Shown one piece after another: positions 35,087 to 43,922 of a stretch of DNA of 64,000 nt. Made by a program: the position numbers and the translations under genes. The DNA lies in the NCBI GenBank assembly GCA_963757335.1, contig CAVWRJ010000008.1, positions 1,054,001 to 1,118,000 of the forward strand, read 5' to 3'. The DNA is from DASQPA01 sp963757335 (GTDB lineage Bacteria > Acidobacteriota > Thermoanaerobaculia > Multivoradales > UBA5704). Every line of letters begins with the position of its first letter. Position 1 is the stretch's first letter. Under the pieces are notes generated by a model. That model made no database searches. It was not told the DNA's origin and saw only the letters and a list, made by a program, of their open reading frames with translations.

Positions 35087-38000
35087 TCAGCGGGCCGCCG
35101 CGAGCTCGCGCTCGAGCTCGTCCAAGAGGAGCTCCTCGGCGGCCAGGGCGAGCGCCGCGGCGGTCGTCCGCTCGAGGAGGCTCGCGAGCGACAGCCGGAC
35201 GCCGAGCTCCTGTTCCAGGCGATGGCGGACACGAGGGAGGAGGAGCGAGCGACCGCCCAGGGCGTAGAAGTCGTCCTGCCGCCCGACGCGCGGGACGCCC
35301 AGGACGTCGCGCCAGACGTACGCCACCGCCTCCTCGGCCGGCGTCGCCGGCGCCTCGTAGCCGCCGGCCGCGGTCGCCTCGAGCTGGGGGACCGGAAGAG
35401 CCCGGCGGTCGAGCTTGCCGCTCGCGTTGCGCGGCAAGGCGGGAAGCAGGGCGAAGAGCGACGGCACCATCGGCTCGGGGAGGCGCTCTTTCAAGAACCC
35501 GCGGAGCTCGGCCGCCGTGGCGCCCTCCCCCGGCCGCGCCGCCCACCAGGCGACCAGCGCTCGCTCGCCGGCGCGCCGCTCGTCGACCCCCACGGCCGCC
35601 TCGGCGACCGCCGGGTGCTGCGCGAGCGCCCCCTCGATCTCCGCCAGCTCGATGCGGAAGCCGCGCACCTTGACCTGGCGGTCGATGCGGCCGAGGTACT
35701 CGAGCGCGCCGTCCTCCCCTCCCTCCAGACGATGGCGCACCAGATCGCCGGTCGTGTACATCCGCGCGCCGGAGCGGCCCGCGAAGGGGTCGGGAAGGAA
35801 GGCGCGGGCGGTCAGGTCCGGGCGCCCGAGGTAACCGCGGGCGAGGCTTAGGCCGCCGATCGCGAGCTCGCCGGGGATCCCCGGTGGGCAGAGCTCGCGC
35901 GCGCCGTTGAGGACGTAGGCGCGGGCGCCCGGCAGCGGCCGGCCAATGGGGAGCTCGCGGAGCGGGCGCGGCGGGCCGTCTGGCTCGCCATGGAAGGCGT
36001 GCGAGGTGGCGACGACGGTGATCTCCGTCGGCCCGTAGGTGTTGATCACCCGCACCGCGGGGCCGAGCTGACGGCTTAGGCGCGCGACGCGTTCCGGGAG
36101 CGCCCGCTCGCCGCCGATGACGAGGAGGCGGAGGGAGGGCGGCCAGGCGGCCTCGCCGGCGTCGACCCGGTCGACCAGCTCTTGCCAGAAGGCGGTGGGC
36201 AGGTCGCAGACGGTCACCCCCCAGCTCGCGCAGGCACCCAGGAAGGCCGGCGCCCCGGCGAGCATCGCGTCGTTTCTGAGGAGGAGCGCCGCGCCGCTCG
36301 CCAGGCAGCAGAAGATCTCCTCGGCGCTGGCGTCGAAGGAGAGGGAGGCGAACTGCAGCATGCGATCTGAAGGGGTGAGCGCGAAGTCCCGCCGCGCCGC
36401 GAGGACGTAGCTCGCGAGCCCGCCGTGGCGGATCATCACCCCCTTGGGCGCGCCGGTCGAGCCCGAGGTGTAGATGACGTAGGCGAGGCCCTCGCGGCCG
36501 GCCTCAAGCGCCGGCTCGCCCGCCGGGTCCCCTGGCGACACTCCCGCCAAAGCGGGCTCGGCCTCGAGGGCCGGCCAGATCTCGTCGAGGTCGACGACGG
36601 GCAGGCCGGCGAGTTGGGCCGCCGCGCGCCCGCCGCCCCCGCCGCCAGTCAGGAGAGCCGCCGCGACGGCACCGCGACCAATGTCCCGGAGGATGACGGC
36701 CAAGCGCTCGACCGGGCTCGCCGGGTCGAGCGGCACGTAGGCTCCCCCCGCGGCGAGCACGGCGAGGACGGCGGCGACCATGCGCGGCGAGCGCTCGAGG
36801 GCGATTGCCACCCGGCTCTCCGGGCCGATCCCCCGGGCGACGAGCCGGCGCGCCAGGCTTCGCGCGAGGCGGGCGAGCTCGCCATAGGAGACCTCCCGAC
36901 CCTCGGCAACGACGGCCGGCGCGCCGGGCGTGCGCGCCGCCTGGGCGAGGAAGGCGTGATGGGCCAGCGGCGGCTCGTCTCCAGCCTGGCCGTCCTCGCC
37001 GGTTTCTCCGGCTTCGGCGGCGTCGCTCCAGGCGAGGAGCTGGCGGCGCTCGGCCGGCGAGAGGAGGGGGAGCTCGGCGAGCGGCCGCTCCGGCGCGGCG
37101 AGCGCGGCGGCGAGGAGGGCCGCCAGGTGGTCGAGGAGCCGCGCGGCCGTCGCCTCGGTGAAGAGGTGGGCGTCGTAGGCGAGCCGCAGCCCGATGCCGC
37201 AGATGCCGCCACCGCATCTCCCTCGCCGCGGGAATCGGACCTCTCTTTGGCCTCTTCGGCGATAAGGCCGAGCTCGAAGATTTCCCCTGCCAAATCCGCC
37301 GCGGGATCGGGGGGCGAGACGGCGATCCGGAGGCCCGCGCAGGAGAGCGGCGGCGCCGGCTGGGTCCGGAGCAGGAACAGGACCTGGAACGGCGGCGCGC
37401 GGCGCGGGTCGCGCGGCAGGTTGAGGGCCGTTAAGAGCAGCTCGAGCGGCAGGTCCTGGTGCGCGCCGGCGCCCGCTGCCGCCTCCCGTACCTCGTCGAC
37501 CAGCGGGCCGAAGCCGCGGTCGAGCCGCGGGCGGGCGCGGCGGACCAGGGTGTTCCTAAAGGGCCCGATCAGCCCCTCGGCCTCCGGGCGGCTCTCGACC
37601 GGCGTGCCGATGAGGATGTCCTCCTCGCCGCTGGTCCGCGCGAGGACGGCGGCCCAGGCAGCCAGGAGGGTCGAAGCGAGCGTCGCCCGGAACCGGTCGC
37701 CGAGCTCGCGGAGGGCCGCGGCGAGCGGCGCCGACAGCACGCGGTGGACTACGCCTAAGAGGAATCCAGGCGCCGAGGCGCGGTCGAAGTCGGCCGGCAA
37801 TCGCAGGACGGGAAGCGGCGGGGCGAGCTCGCGCCGCCAGAAATCGACCTCGCCCGCGAGGTGCAGCCTCTGCCAGAGCGCATAGTCGGCGTACTGCAAG
37901 GGGGGCTCGGGGAGCGGCGACGGCCGTCCCGCGGCGAAGGCCTCGTAGAGCGCCGCGACCTCTCGCCAGAGGACGAGGCTCGATCCGCCGTCGAAGACGA

Positions 38001-38439
38001 TGGGGTGAGCGGCGAGAAGCCCGGCGTGCCGGCCCGCCGCGAGGCGCACGAGAGCGAGGCGGACGAGCGGCCCCGCCGCGAGGTCGAACGGGCGCCGCCG
38101 CTCCTCGGTTGCGAGGCGCGCGACCTCGGGCCTCGACGACGGCTCCCGAAGGCCTTCGAGGTCGACGAGCGGTAGTGGCCGGCGTGGCCGACGCGCGGCG
38201 GGGGCCACGACGGGTTCCGGCGTGCCGCCTGGCGCGGCGAAGGTGGTGCGCAGGATCTGGTGCCGGCGGACCACCTCGTCGAGCGAGCGGGCGAGGAGGT
38301 CGGGGGCGAGCGGGCCCGAGATGTCGACGGTGTGGAAGAGGTTGCAGGTGGCCGCGCCGGGGTCGATCTGGTCGAGGAGCCACATCCGCTCCTGGGCGAA
38401 GGAGAGCGGGCGGACCGCTTCCTCCGGAAGCGCCGTCAC
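35087..38439 (-). CDS. Single-module NRPS, C-A-T (parent of the repeated copies), with one frameshift
   Basis: Starts at GTG 38439-38437, 5 nt after the stop of the upstream ADOP permease. C domain about residues 8-430 (LSFAQERMWLLDQ to SCAGLRIAV); its HHxxxDG motif reads HPIVFDG, so the second, catalytic histidine is proline. The frame then shifts near 37215, where copy 2 has GATGGCGG and this copy GATGCGG on the coding strand. The A domain follows (YTSGSTGAPKG, NTYGPTE, YTTGDLV, NASGKLDRR), then T (DDFYALGGRS) and a short tail. A-domain pocket residues read approximately D-A-E-D-V-G-T-V-V-K; the acidic pair suggests a basic side chain such as Lys, with low confidence. No TE. Could supply or extend a peptide from the 44.6-64 kb genes. 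Confidence 0.85.
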
Positions 38440-38444
38440 ACCGG

Positions 38445-40871
38445 CTATTCCTGGCGCAGAGCGATCAGGGGATCGATCCGCGTCGCGCGGCGCGCCGGCA
38501 GGAAGTTGGCGGCGAAGGCGACGGCGGCTAAAACCAGGGCCACGATGGCGAAGGTCCAGGGATCGTTCGTGCTCACCCCGTAGACCAGGCTCGCGAGCTG
38601 GCGGGTGGCGGCGAAGGCGCCGGCGAGCCCGAGCCCGAGGCCGATCAAGACGAGGATCATCCCCTGGCGGAGAACGAGGCCCAGCACGTCGTCGCGATGG
38701 GCGCCGAGCGCCATGCGGATGCCGATCTCGTGGGTGCGCTGGTCGACCGTGTAGCTCACCACGCCGTAGACGCCGACCGCCGCGAGCACGAGGGCGAGCC
38801 CGGCGAAGAGGCCGAGGAGCACGGTGTTGAAGCGGTTCGAGGCGAGCGAGGCGGCGATCACCTCGTCCATCGTCAGCGCCGGATCGACCGGCAGATCGCG
38901 GTCGAGGTCCGAGACGATCCGGCGGATGGGCGTCGCGAGCTTCCGCGGGTCGCCGGCGGTGTGCACGACCAAGGTGGCGTTGAGGAGCGGGCTCTGGAGC
39001 TGGGCGGTGTAGATTTCGTTGCCGGGGTCCTCGTCCAGGCTCTCGTGGCGCACGTCGCCGACGACCCCGACGACCGTCATCCAGCGCACGGGCGGCTGAT
39101 GCGGATCGTCCAGCGTGAGGCGCTGGTGGAGCGCCTCGCCGCCCGGCCACAGCTTGTTGGCGAGCGTGCGGTTGAGGACCGCGACCGGGGTCGTGGCGTC
39201 GGTGTCGTGATCGTCGAAGACCCGACCTTTGAGGAGCGGCACGCCCAAGGCGCGGAAGAAGCCGGGGGAGACCCACCGCACGTTCGCCGCCGGCGCGTCC
39301 TGCGGCCGCGGGTAGGGTCGGTCGCCGACCGCGAAGTTGAGGATCATCACGTCGTTGCCGAGCGGCAGCGGGTACGCGGTCCCGGCCTGGTCGACGCCGG
39401 GCAGCCGCGCGACCCGCGCCAGCAGCTCGCGATAGAAGGCGAGCTGCTGCCTGGGCTCCTTATAGCGGAGCTCCGCCGGCGCCAGGCCGACGGTGAGGAC
39501 CCCCTGCGGCCGGAAGCCGGGGTCTAAGGATTGCAGGCGGGAGAAGCTCTTGATGAGGAGCCCCGCCGCGACCAGGAGGACCAAGGCGACCGCCACCTCG
39601 GAGAGCACCAGGGCCTGGCGCGCGAGGCGCCCGCGGGCGCCGCCGGCGACGGCGCGCCCCCCCTCCTTGAGCGAGTCGTGGAGATGCCTGCCGGAGCTCT
39701 GGAGAGCAGGGACGAGGCCGCAGAGGAGGCCGGTGCCGACGGCGACGCTCAAGGTGAAGGCGAGCGCTTTCCAATCGACGGCGATCGAGTCGGCGCGCGG
39801 GATCTTGGTGCCCCCCAGGGCGACCAGGGCGTGCACTCCCCAGATCGCCAGGAGGAGCCCGAGGAGGCTGCCGCCGAGCGCCAGGAGGACGCTCTCGGTG
39901 AGCACCTGGCGCACCAGGCGCCCGCGGCTGGCGCCGAGCGCGGTGCGCACGGCGAGTTCGCGCTCGCGCGCCGCCATGCGGACCAGCAGGAGATTGGCGA
40001 CGTTCAGGCAGGCGATGAGGAGCACCGCCGCCACCGCCGCCACCAGCACCAGGAGCGCCGGCCGGATCGGCTGCACGATCTGCTCCTTGAGCCCGATCAA
40101 GCGCACCGTCCACCCTTCGTTCGTCGCCGGGAAGAGGCGGGCGAGGCGGCCGGCGAGGCCCACCATCTCGGTGGTCGCGCTCGCGAGCGACGCGCCCGGC
40201 CGGAGGCGGCCGACGACGGAGAACGTATGTTGGGCGCGGTCGGCCTTGGCGGGATCGACGGCGAGTGGCAGCCAGAGGTCGCGGCGGCTGGGGAACGCGA
40301 AGCGGGGCGGTGCCACGCCGACGACCGTGTAGCTTTCGCCGTCGAGCGTCAGGCTGCGGCCGACGATCGCCGGATCGGCGCCGAAGCGGCGCCGCCAGAA
40401 GCCGTCGGCGAGCACGGCCACGCGGTGGTTGGCCGGGGTGTCCTCCGCGGCGGTGAAGACGCGGCCGACGCCGCCGGGCATCCGGGCGACGCCGAAGACC
40501 TGCCAGAACTCGGCCGAGACCGTCTCCGCCCGGAGCTTCTGCGGCTCGCCGCGGCCAGTCAGGCTGACGCTCTTCGAGTCCAGCGCCGCCAGCGCCGTGA
40601 ACGAGCGGCTCTGCTGGCGCCAGTCGAGAAAGTTCTGGCTGGCGACGCTGAAAGTCGGGAAACCCATCCCCGGATTGCTCTCCCGGAGGAGTACGATGCG
40701 GTCGGGATCGGGGTAGGGCAGCGGCTCGAGCAGCACGCCGTTGACGACGCTGAAGATGGCGCAGTTGGCGCCAATCCCGAGCGCCAGCGCGAGGAGAGCG
40801 GCGCCGGCGGTGAGCGGCGAGCGGCGCAGGCTCCGCATCCCGAAGCGGACGTCACTCCAGAGGGTTTCCAT
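38445..40871 (-). CDS. ADOP-type duplicated ABC transporter permease
   Basis: 808 residues from ATG 40871. Layout of the family: N-terminal helix (GAALLALALGIGANCAIFSVV), first MacB-like periplasmic domain (about 50-260), three helices of the first FtsX unit (about 275-400: LLVLVAAVAAVLLIACLNVANLLLV-like, with RERELAVRTALGASR), a central helix, a second periplasmic domain, and the second FtsX unit (about 680-800) containing RTHEIGIRMALGAH and ending ATRIDPLIALRQE. Known: ADOP proteins have no fused ATPase and are a hallmark of acidobacterial genomes. The NRPS C-A-T gene starts 5 nt after its stop, so the pair is co-transcribed and the permease might export the product or respond to it. Confidence 0.92.
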   Translation of the reverse strand: METLWSDVRFGMRSLRRSPLTAGAALLALALGIGANCAIFSVVNGVLLEPLPYPDPDRIVLLRESNPGMGFPTFSVASQNFLDWRQQSRSFTALAALDSKSVSLTGRGEPQKLRAETVSAEFWQVFGVARMPGGVGRVFTAAEDTPANHRVAVLADGFWRRRFGADPAIVGRSLTLDGESYTVVGVAPPRFAFPSRRDLWLPLAVDPAKADRAQHTFSVVGRLRPGASLASATTEMVGLAGRLARLFPATNEGWTVRLIGLKEQIVQPIRPALLVLVAAVAAVLLIACLNVANLLLVRMAARERELAVRTALGASRGRLVRQVLTESVLLALGGSLLGLLLAIWGVHALVALGGTKIPRADSIAVDWKALAFTLSVAVGTGLLCGLVPALQSSGRHLHDSLKEGGRAVAGGARGRLARQALVLSEVAVALVLLVAAGLLIKSFSRLQSLDPGFRPQGVLTVGLAPAELRYKEPRQQLAFYRELLARVARLPGVDQAGTAYPLPLGNDVMILNFAVGDRPYPRPQDAPAANVRWVSPGFFRALGVPLLKGRVFDDHDTDATTPVAVLNRTLANKLWPGGEALHQRLTLDDPHQPPVRWMTVVGVVGDVRHESLDEDPGNEIYTAQLQSPLLNATLVVHTAGDPRKLATPIRRIVSDLDRDLPVDPALTMDEVIAASLASNRFNTVLLGLFAGLALVLAAVGVYGVVSYTVDQRTHEIGIRMALGAHRDDVLGLVLRQGMILVLIGLGLGLAGAFAATRQLASLVYGVSTNDPWTFAIVALVLAAVAFAANFLPARRATRIDPLIALRQE

Positions 40872-40922
40872 GACCGGTCAGCTTCGCATAAGGCCGGCGG
40901 TGGGTCAACGAGAAGACGATGC

Positions 40923-40948
40923 GAGCCGCCGGCTTTAAGTTCAGTATT
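40923..40948 (+). promoter_or_regulatory. 26-bp motif shared with the NRPS upstream region
   Basis: The 26-bp sequence beginning GAGCCGCCGGCTTTAAGTTC is identical to 44485-44510. It lies 59 nt upstream of the cysteine-rich gene's start codon, and the other copy lies 69 nt upstream of the large NRPS start. Flanks differ immediately on both sides. This suggests a common regulator-binding or promoter element. Confidence 0.7.
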
Positions 40949-41007
40949 GGCCAGGGGACTGTTGCTCTGGGGTATAGTTTGCGCACAACATAACAGGAGG
41001 AAAACAC

Positions 41008-41490
41008 ATGCAAAGAGTCTTGATTCTCGTCGGCCTCATCGCCCTTGTCACTGCTCCCTGTTTCGCCCAGGCGCCGAGCGCCGCCCCGGTCAACCTCGCC
41101 GCGATCTTGGGTCTCCCCGGGGACGCGGGTGCGCCGCCGCAGAGCCACATCCTCTTCCTGGCGGGCGGCGGGACCGGTCACCCCTTAGACGTCACCTGCA
41201 CCGCGACCTGCGGCTCGGGTCCCAGTGTCTCCTGCACGGCCACCTCTGGGACCTGCACAGCGGTGAACCGGAGCTGCTCGGCGGAGAGAGGACATGTAAC
41301 CTGCAATGGGGTCACGACGTACTGTTCTGCGACCTGTGCGTGCACCGAAGGACAGATCCAGAATGTGACCACCGGTCCTATCTGCAGCTGCGCGGACGGG
41401 ATGACGACCCCGAAAGATCGGTACCAGTGCATCGGCGGCGAGTGGGTGTACCAGTACTCCTTCTGCGGCGGGCCCTTCTGCCACGGGTAG
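41008..41490 (+). CDS. Small secreted cysteine-rich protein
   Basis: 160 residues, with AGGAGG 7 nt before the ATG. A clear signal peptide (ILVGLIALVTAPCFAQ) is followed by an Ala/Pro/Gly-rich stretch and then about 100 residues holding 14 cysteines (for example VTCTATCGSG, SGTCTAVNRSC, YCSATCACTEG, CSCADG, FCGGPFC). The even number and exported location suggest a disulfide-knotted extracellular protein. I recognise no family. It is divergent from the ADOP permease and shares the 26-bp upstream motif with the large NRPS gene, which hints at co-expression. A hairpin at 41524-41547 follows the stop. Confidence 0.8.
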   Translation: MQRVLILVGLIALVTAPCFAQAPSAAPVNLAAILGLPGDAGAPPQSHILFLAGGGTGHPLDVTCTATCGSGPSVSCTATSGTCTAVNRSCSAERGHVTCNGVTTYCSATCACTEGQIQNVTTGPICSCADGMTTPKDRYQCIGGEWVYQYSFCGGPFCHG

Positions 41491-41523
41491 TGGGTCCGAT
41501 ATTCGGTAACGTATATTACCTTG

Positions 41524-41547
41524 TCCTGGGATGTAGTGACCCCAGGA
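41524..41547 (+). terminator. Possible terminator hairpin of the cysteine-rich gene
   Basis: TCCTGGG (41524-41530) pairs with CCCAGGA (41541-41547) across a 10-nt loop, 34 nt after the stop. There is no T-tract, so this is only a candidate. A smaller inverted repeat GGTAA..TTACC (41505-41520) precedes it. Confidence 0.35.
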
Positions 41548-41644
41548 GAAAAGAAGATGCGAATGGCGGTGCAAGTTCTTGGCCGCCTCCTTCAGCTCGG
41601 ACGGCACCCGGGCGGTGACTGCGTCCTCGGCAGCGTTCCGCCCC

Positions 41645-41690
41645 GCGTCCCTCCCCCCTGGGCGGGAGGTGGTTGGGTTAGGAGGGGGGC
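41645..41690. repeat. GC-rich palindromic element related to the one inside the NRPS gene
   Basis: The string GCGTCCCTCCCCCCTGGGCG is shared with 48325-48344, and both end in AGGAGGGGGG. Between these the intergenic copy is shorter. The rest of the 305-nt gap (41491-41795) has no gene, only further G/C-run pairs (GGGGAGCCCCGGGCTTCCCC near 41752). Confidence 0.6.
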
Positions 41691-41795
41691 GACTCGCTTT
41701 GCGAAAACTTGCGCCCCCTTGCGCCCCAGTGCCGGGTCGCCTGCAGCGGGCAGGGGAGCCCCGGGCTTCCCCGCCCGCTTGAAGGCTCCTCGCTT

Positions 41796-42323
41796 CTACA
41801 CCCGCTGCCGCCGGGCGCGGATCCTCCCCACCTGCTCTTCGGCGCCCGGTCCGGCCACCTCCAGGAGGATGGCGAGCGCCCAGGGCCAACGGACGATCGC
41901 TTCGAGAAGGTGGAGCCCCTCCGCCCAGCGCGGCTCCGAGCGGTCGAGCCAGCCGGCGATCTGGGAGCCCTGCTCGCCATAGACGGCGGTTAGGGGGTAG
42001 CCGTCGGGGGTCTCTTCGTCCTCGATGTAGAAGAGCGGCTCACGATCGAGAACGGGAAGGAGGAGGGTGAGGAGGCTCGCCCGTTCCTCCTGCCAGAGGA
42101 CCGCGACCGGCCGATCGCCGGCCGCCAGCTCTTCCCAGGCGCGGAGAACGGCGACGGCACCGGGCTTGCCGGGGACCGGCTCGCTCTTCCAAGGGCCGGC
42201 GAGCTCCGCTTCGGCGGCGGTCAGGGTCTCGTCCTGCTCGCGCAGGTGGGCCAGGTAGGCGGGGGAGAAGGCGTTGTCGAGAGGGGAGGGAGGGACACTG
42301 GTAGCATGATGCCGGCTGCGCAT
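41796..42323 (-). CDS. Hypothetical protein, 175 residues
   Basis: A soluble acidic protein, with no signal peptide or membrane helix. The N-terminal region (LAHLREQDETLTAAEAELAG) is helical; the middle reads AVLRAWEELAAGDRPVAVLWQEERASLLTLL-like and the end is basic (RIRARRQRV). The codon-position G/C bias is strong and the frame is uninterrupted, so it is likely a real gene, but I recognise no family. Two short stem-loops (ACAGAG..CTCTGT at 42356-42373 and GAGAGG..CCTCTC at about 42394-42410) lie in its 5' leader. It lies downstream of the TIR-FGE gene on the same strand, separated by a terminator-like hairpin. Confidence 0.6.
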   Translation of the reverse strand: MRSRHHATSVPPSPLDNAFSPAYLAHLREQDETLTAAEAELAGPWKSEPVPGKPGAVAVLRAWEELAAGDRPVAVLWQEERASLLTLLLPVLDREPLFYIEDEETPDGYPLTAVYGEQGSQIAGWLDRSEPRWAEGLHLLEAIVRWPWALAILLEVAGPGAEEQVGRIRARRQRV

Positions 42324-42475
42324 GAGGTAGATGCTCCTGCGTGGCTAGAGGTCGGACAGAGTTAGCGCTCTGTTCGGCCTCGCTTGTTTTGGACGAGAGG
42401 CGAATCCTCTCGATGGTCGGAGCGTAGCAGGAAAGAGGCGGAAGAGGAAGGGGTTTTTAACGCGATCCGGACCTT

Positions 42476-42499
42476 CGCCCGGAGATAAATCTCCGGGCG
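42476..42499 (-). terminator. Terminator-like hairpin after the TIR-FGE gene
   Basis: A perfect 10-bp stem CGCCCGGAGA / TCTCCGGGCG closes a TAAA tetraloop, 9 nt past the TIR-FGE stop. No T-run follows immediately; a TTAAAAA stretch occurs about 20 nt later on the minus strand. A strong, isolated hairpin between two same-strand genes. Confidence 0.5.
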
Positions 42500-42508
42500 G
42501 GGCAAGAA

Positions 42509-43639
42509 TCAAGGCTGGCGGCGGGGACCACGAGCACAGCGGAAGCCGACGTCCCCGTACCTGAGCCTGGGCACGTCCCTGCGCCGGAACGCGGGGCGCA
42601 AGAATCTTGACGAGACGTCGAAGGCGCCTCCCCGTAGCACACGCCCTTCACCTGCGGTGGGCGGCCCGGAGGGATCGGTTTGCGCGGCGCTAGTGTATGG
42701 GCCGTACCAATCGGCTACCCATTCCAAAATGTTTCCGTGCATGTCGTGGAGGCCCCAGGCGTTGGGCTTCGCCGTGCCTACGGGGTGTGGCGTGTTGCCG
42801 GAGTACTCGGCATACTCGGCGGCACCGAGCGACCAGGCGGTCTGGCTGCCGGCGCGCGCCGCGTATTCCCACTCCGCCTCCGTGGGAAGGCGGCCGCCGA
42901 AGGACTCACAGGCCGCTTTGGCTTCGGCCCAAGTGACGTTGGTCGCCGGCAGACTGGCCTCGCCCTGGTGGTCCGGGCGAAAGCGGCGGTACTGCTCGTT
43001 GGTGATCGCGGTCTTGCCGATCCAGAACTCGCTCAGCGTGACCTGATGAGCCGGCTTCTCGTTGTCAGAAGCTTGTGGGTCGTCCTCGGCCGAGCCCATG
43101 ATGAAGGACCCCGGGCGGATGCGAACGAAGACGATGCCGTTCTCGGTGGTCTCTTCTATCGAAGCTGCTTCCTTCCCAATGGAGGGTGGTGAAACCGCGA
43201 GGGGGCTCCGCGGCTTCTCGGCCTCCAACACCTGGACGATCTGCTCCACGATGAAGAGGATCCCCTTAGCCGACGACACGGCCAACCGGTCGGCGAGGAT
43301 CGGCGAACGCGCGGTGACCTCCTCCAGCGTCAGGTTGTGCCAGACCGGGAGCAGCACCTTCGACCGCTTCGTCGTCTCCCGGGCGAGGAGCGCGTTGAGC
43401 TCGCGCTGCGGCCATTCCTTGGCGAAGAAGCTCGGGCTCAGGATGACGACGCCGAAGCGCGCCGAGGCGAGCCCGCGCTCGATGACCTCCCGCAGGCTGT
43501 CGCCGAGGCGCAGGACGTACTCGTCGTACCAGACGGTGAGCCCCCGCTGCCGCAAAGCCTCCGCCAGAGGACGGGCGACCTCCTTGTCCTCGTGCGCATG
43601 CGAGATGAAGACGTCGGCCGGGCCGTGCTCTGTCGCCAT
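42509..43639 (-). CDS. TIR domain fused to a formylglycine-generating-enzyme-like (FGE-sulfatase) domain
   Basis: 376 residues. TIR domain about 1-135: DVFISHAHEDKE, LTVWYDEYVLRLGDS and SPSFFAKEWPQREL, in which the Glu of the last motif is at the position used for NAD cleavage in TIR NADases. FGE-like domain about 165-370: VRIRPGSFIMGS, EFWIGKTAITNEQY, GRLPTEAEWEYAAR, GLHDMHGNILEWVADW and RVLRGGAFDVSSRF. In catalytic FGE the last motif carries the two active cysteines; here none is present, so the domain is probably a non-catalytic, C-type-lectin-fold binding module. Known: TIR fused to sensor domains is common in bacterial immune proteins. No operon partner is evident; the gene stands alone next to the 21-bp array. 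Confidence 0.87.
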   Translation of the reverse strand: MATEHGPADVFISHAHEDKEVARPLAEALRQRGLTVWYDEYVLRLGDSLREVIERGLASARFGVVILSPSFFAKEWPQRELNALLARETTKRSKVLLPVWHNLTLEEVTARSPILADRLAVSSAKGILFIVEQIVQVLEAEKPRSPLAVSPPSIGKEAASIEETTENGIVFVRIRPGSFIMGSAEDDPQASDNEKPAHQVTLSEFWIGKTAITNEQYRRFRPDHQGEASLPATNVTWAEAKAACESFGGRLPTEAEWEYAARAGSQTAWSLGAAEYAEYSGNTPHPVGTAKPNAWGLHDMHGNILEWVADWYGPYTSAAQTDPSGPPTAGEGRVLRGGAFDVSSRFLRPAFRRRDVPRLRYGDVGFRCARGPRRQP

Positions 43640-43922
43640 GATCTGTCTGACAGCTTATCGGAAAAGGCTCCCGGCCCGGGACCGCCGAGTACCTTTGCTC
43701 GCCAGAGCGCCTGAAGAACTCGGAGAAGAGGCCATCGCATAGCGGGTACACCCCTTCGGCTCCGAAACGCAAGAAGCCGAACCGCCGAAAGAAGGGAAGC
43801 TCTCCCATCTCCACCGGAAGGTCTCGGCTTCCGAGCCGCAGGCGGCCCGCAGCTGGCTGGAGAGGCAAGAGACCCGAATCCAGGGCTCAGAGGAGGCTCG
43901 CTCGGCCGGTCGAGAGCTCGGC

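Noticed and set aside
33472..43639. Diversity-generating retroelement acting on the FGE-like domain
   Set aside because: The only reverse transcriptase is a group II intron maturase with domain V/VI RNA beside it; there is no template repeat matching the FGE 3' end and no accessory gene.
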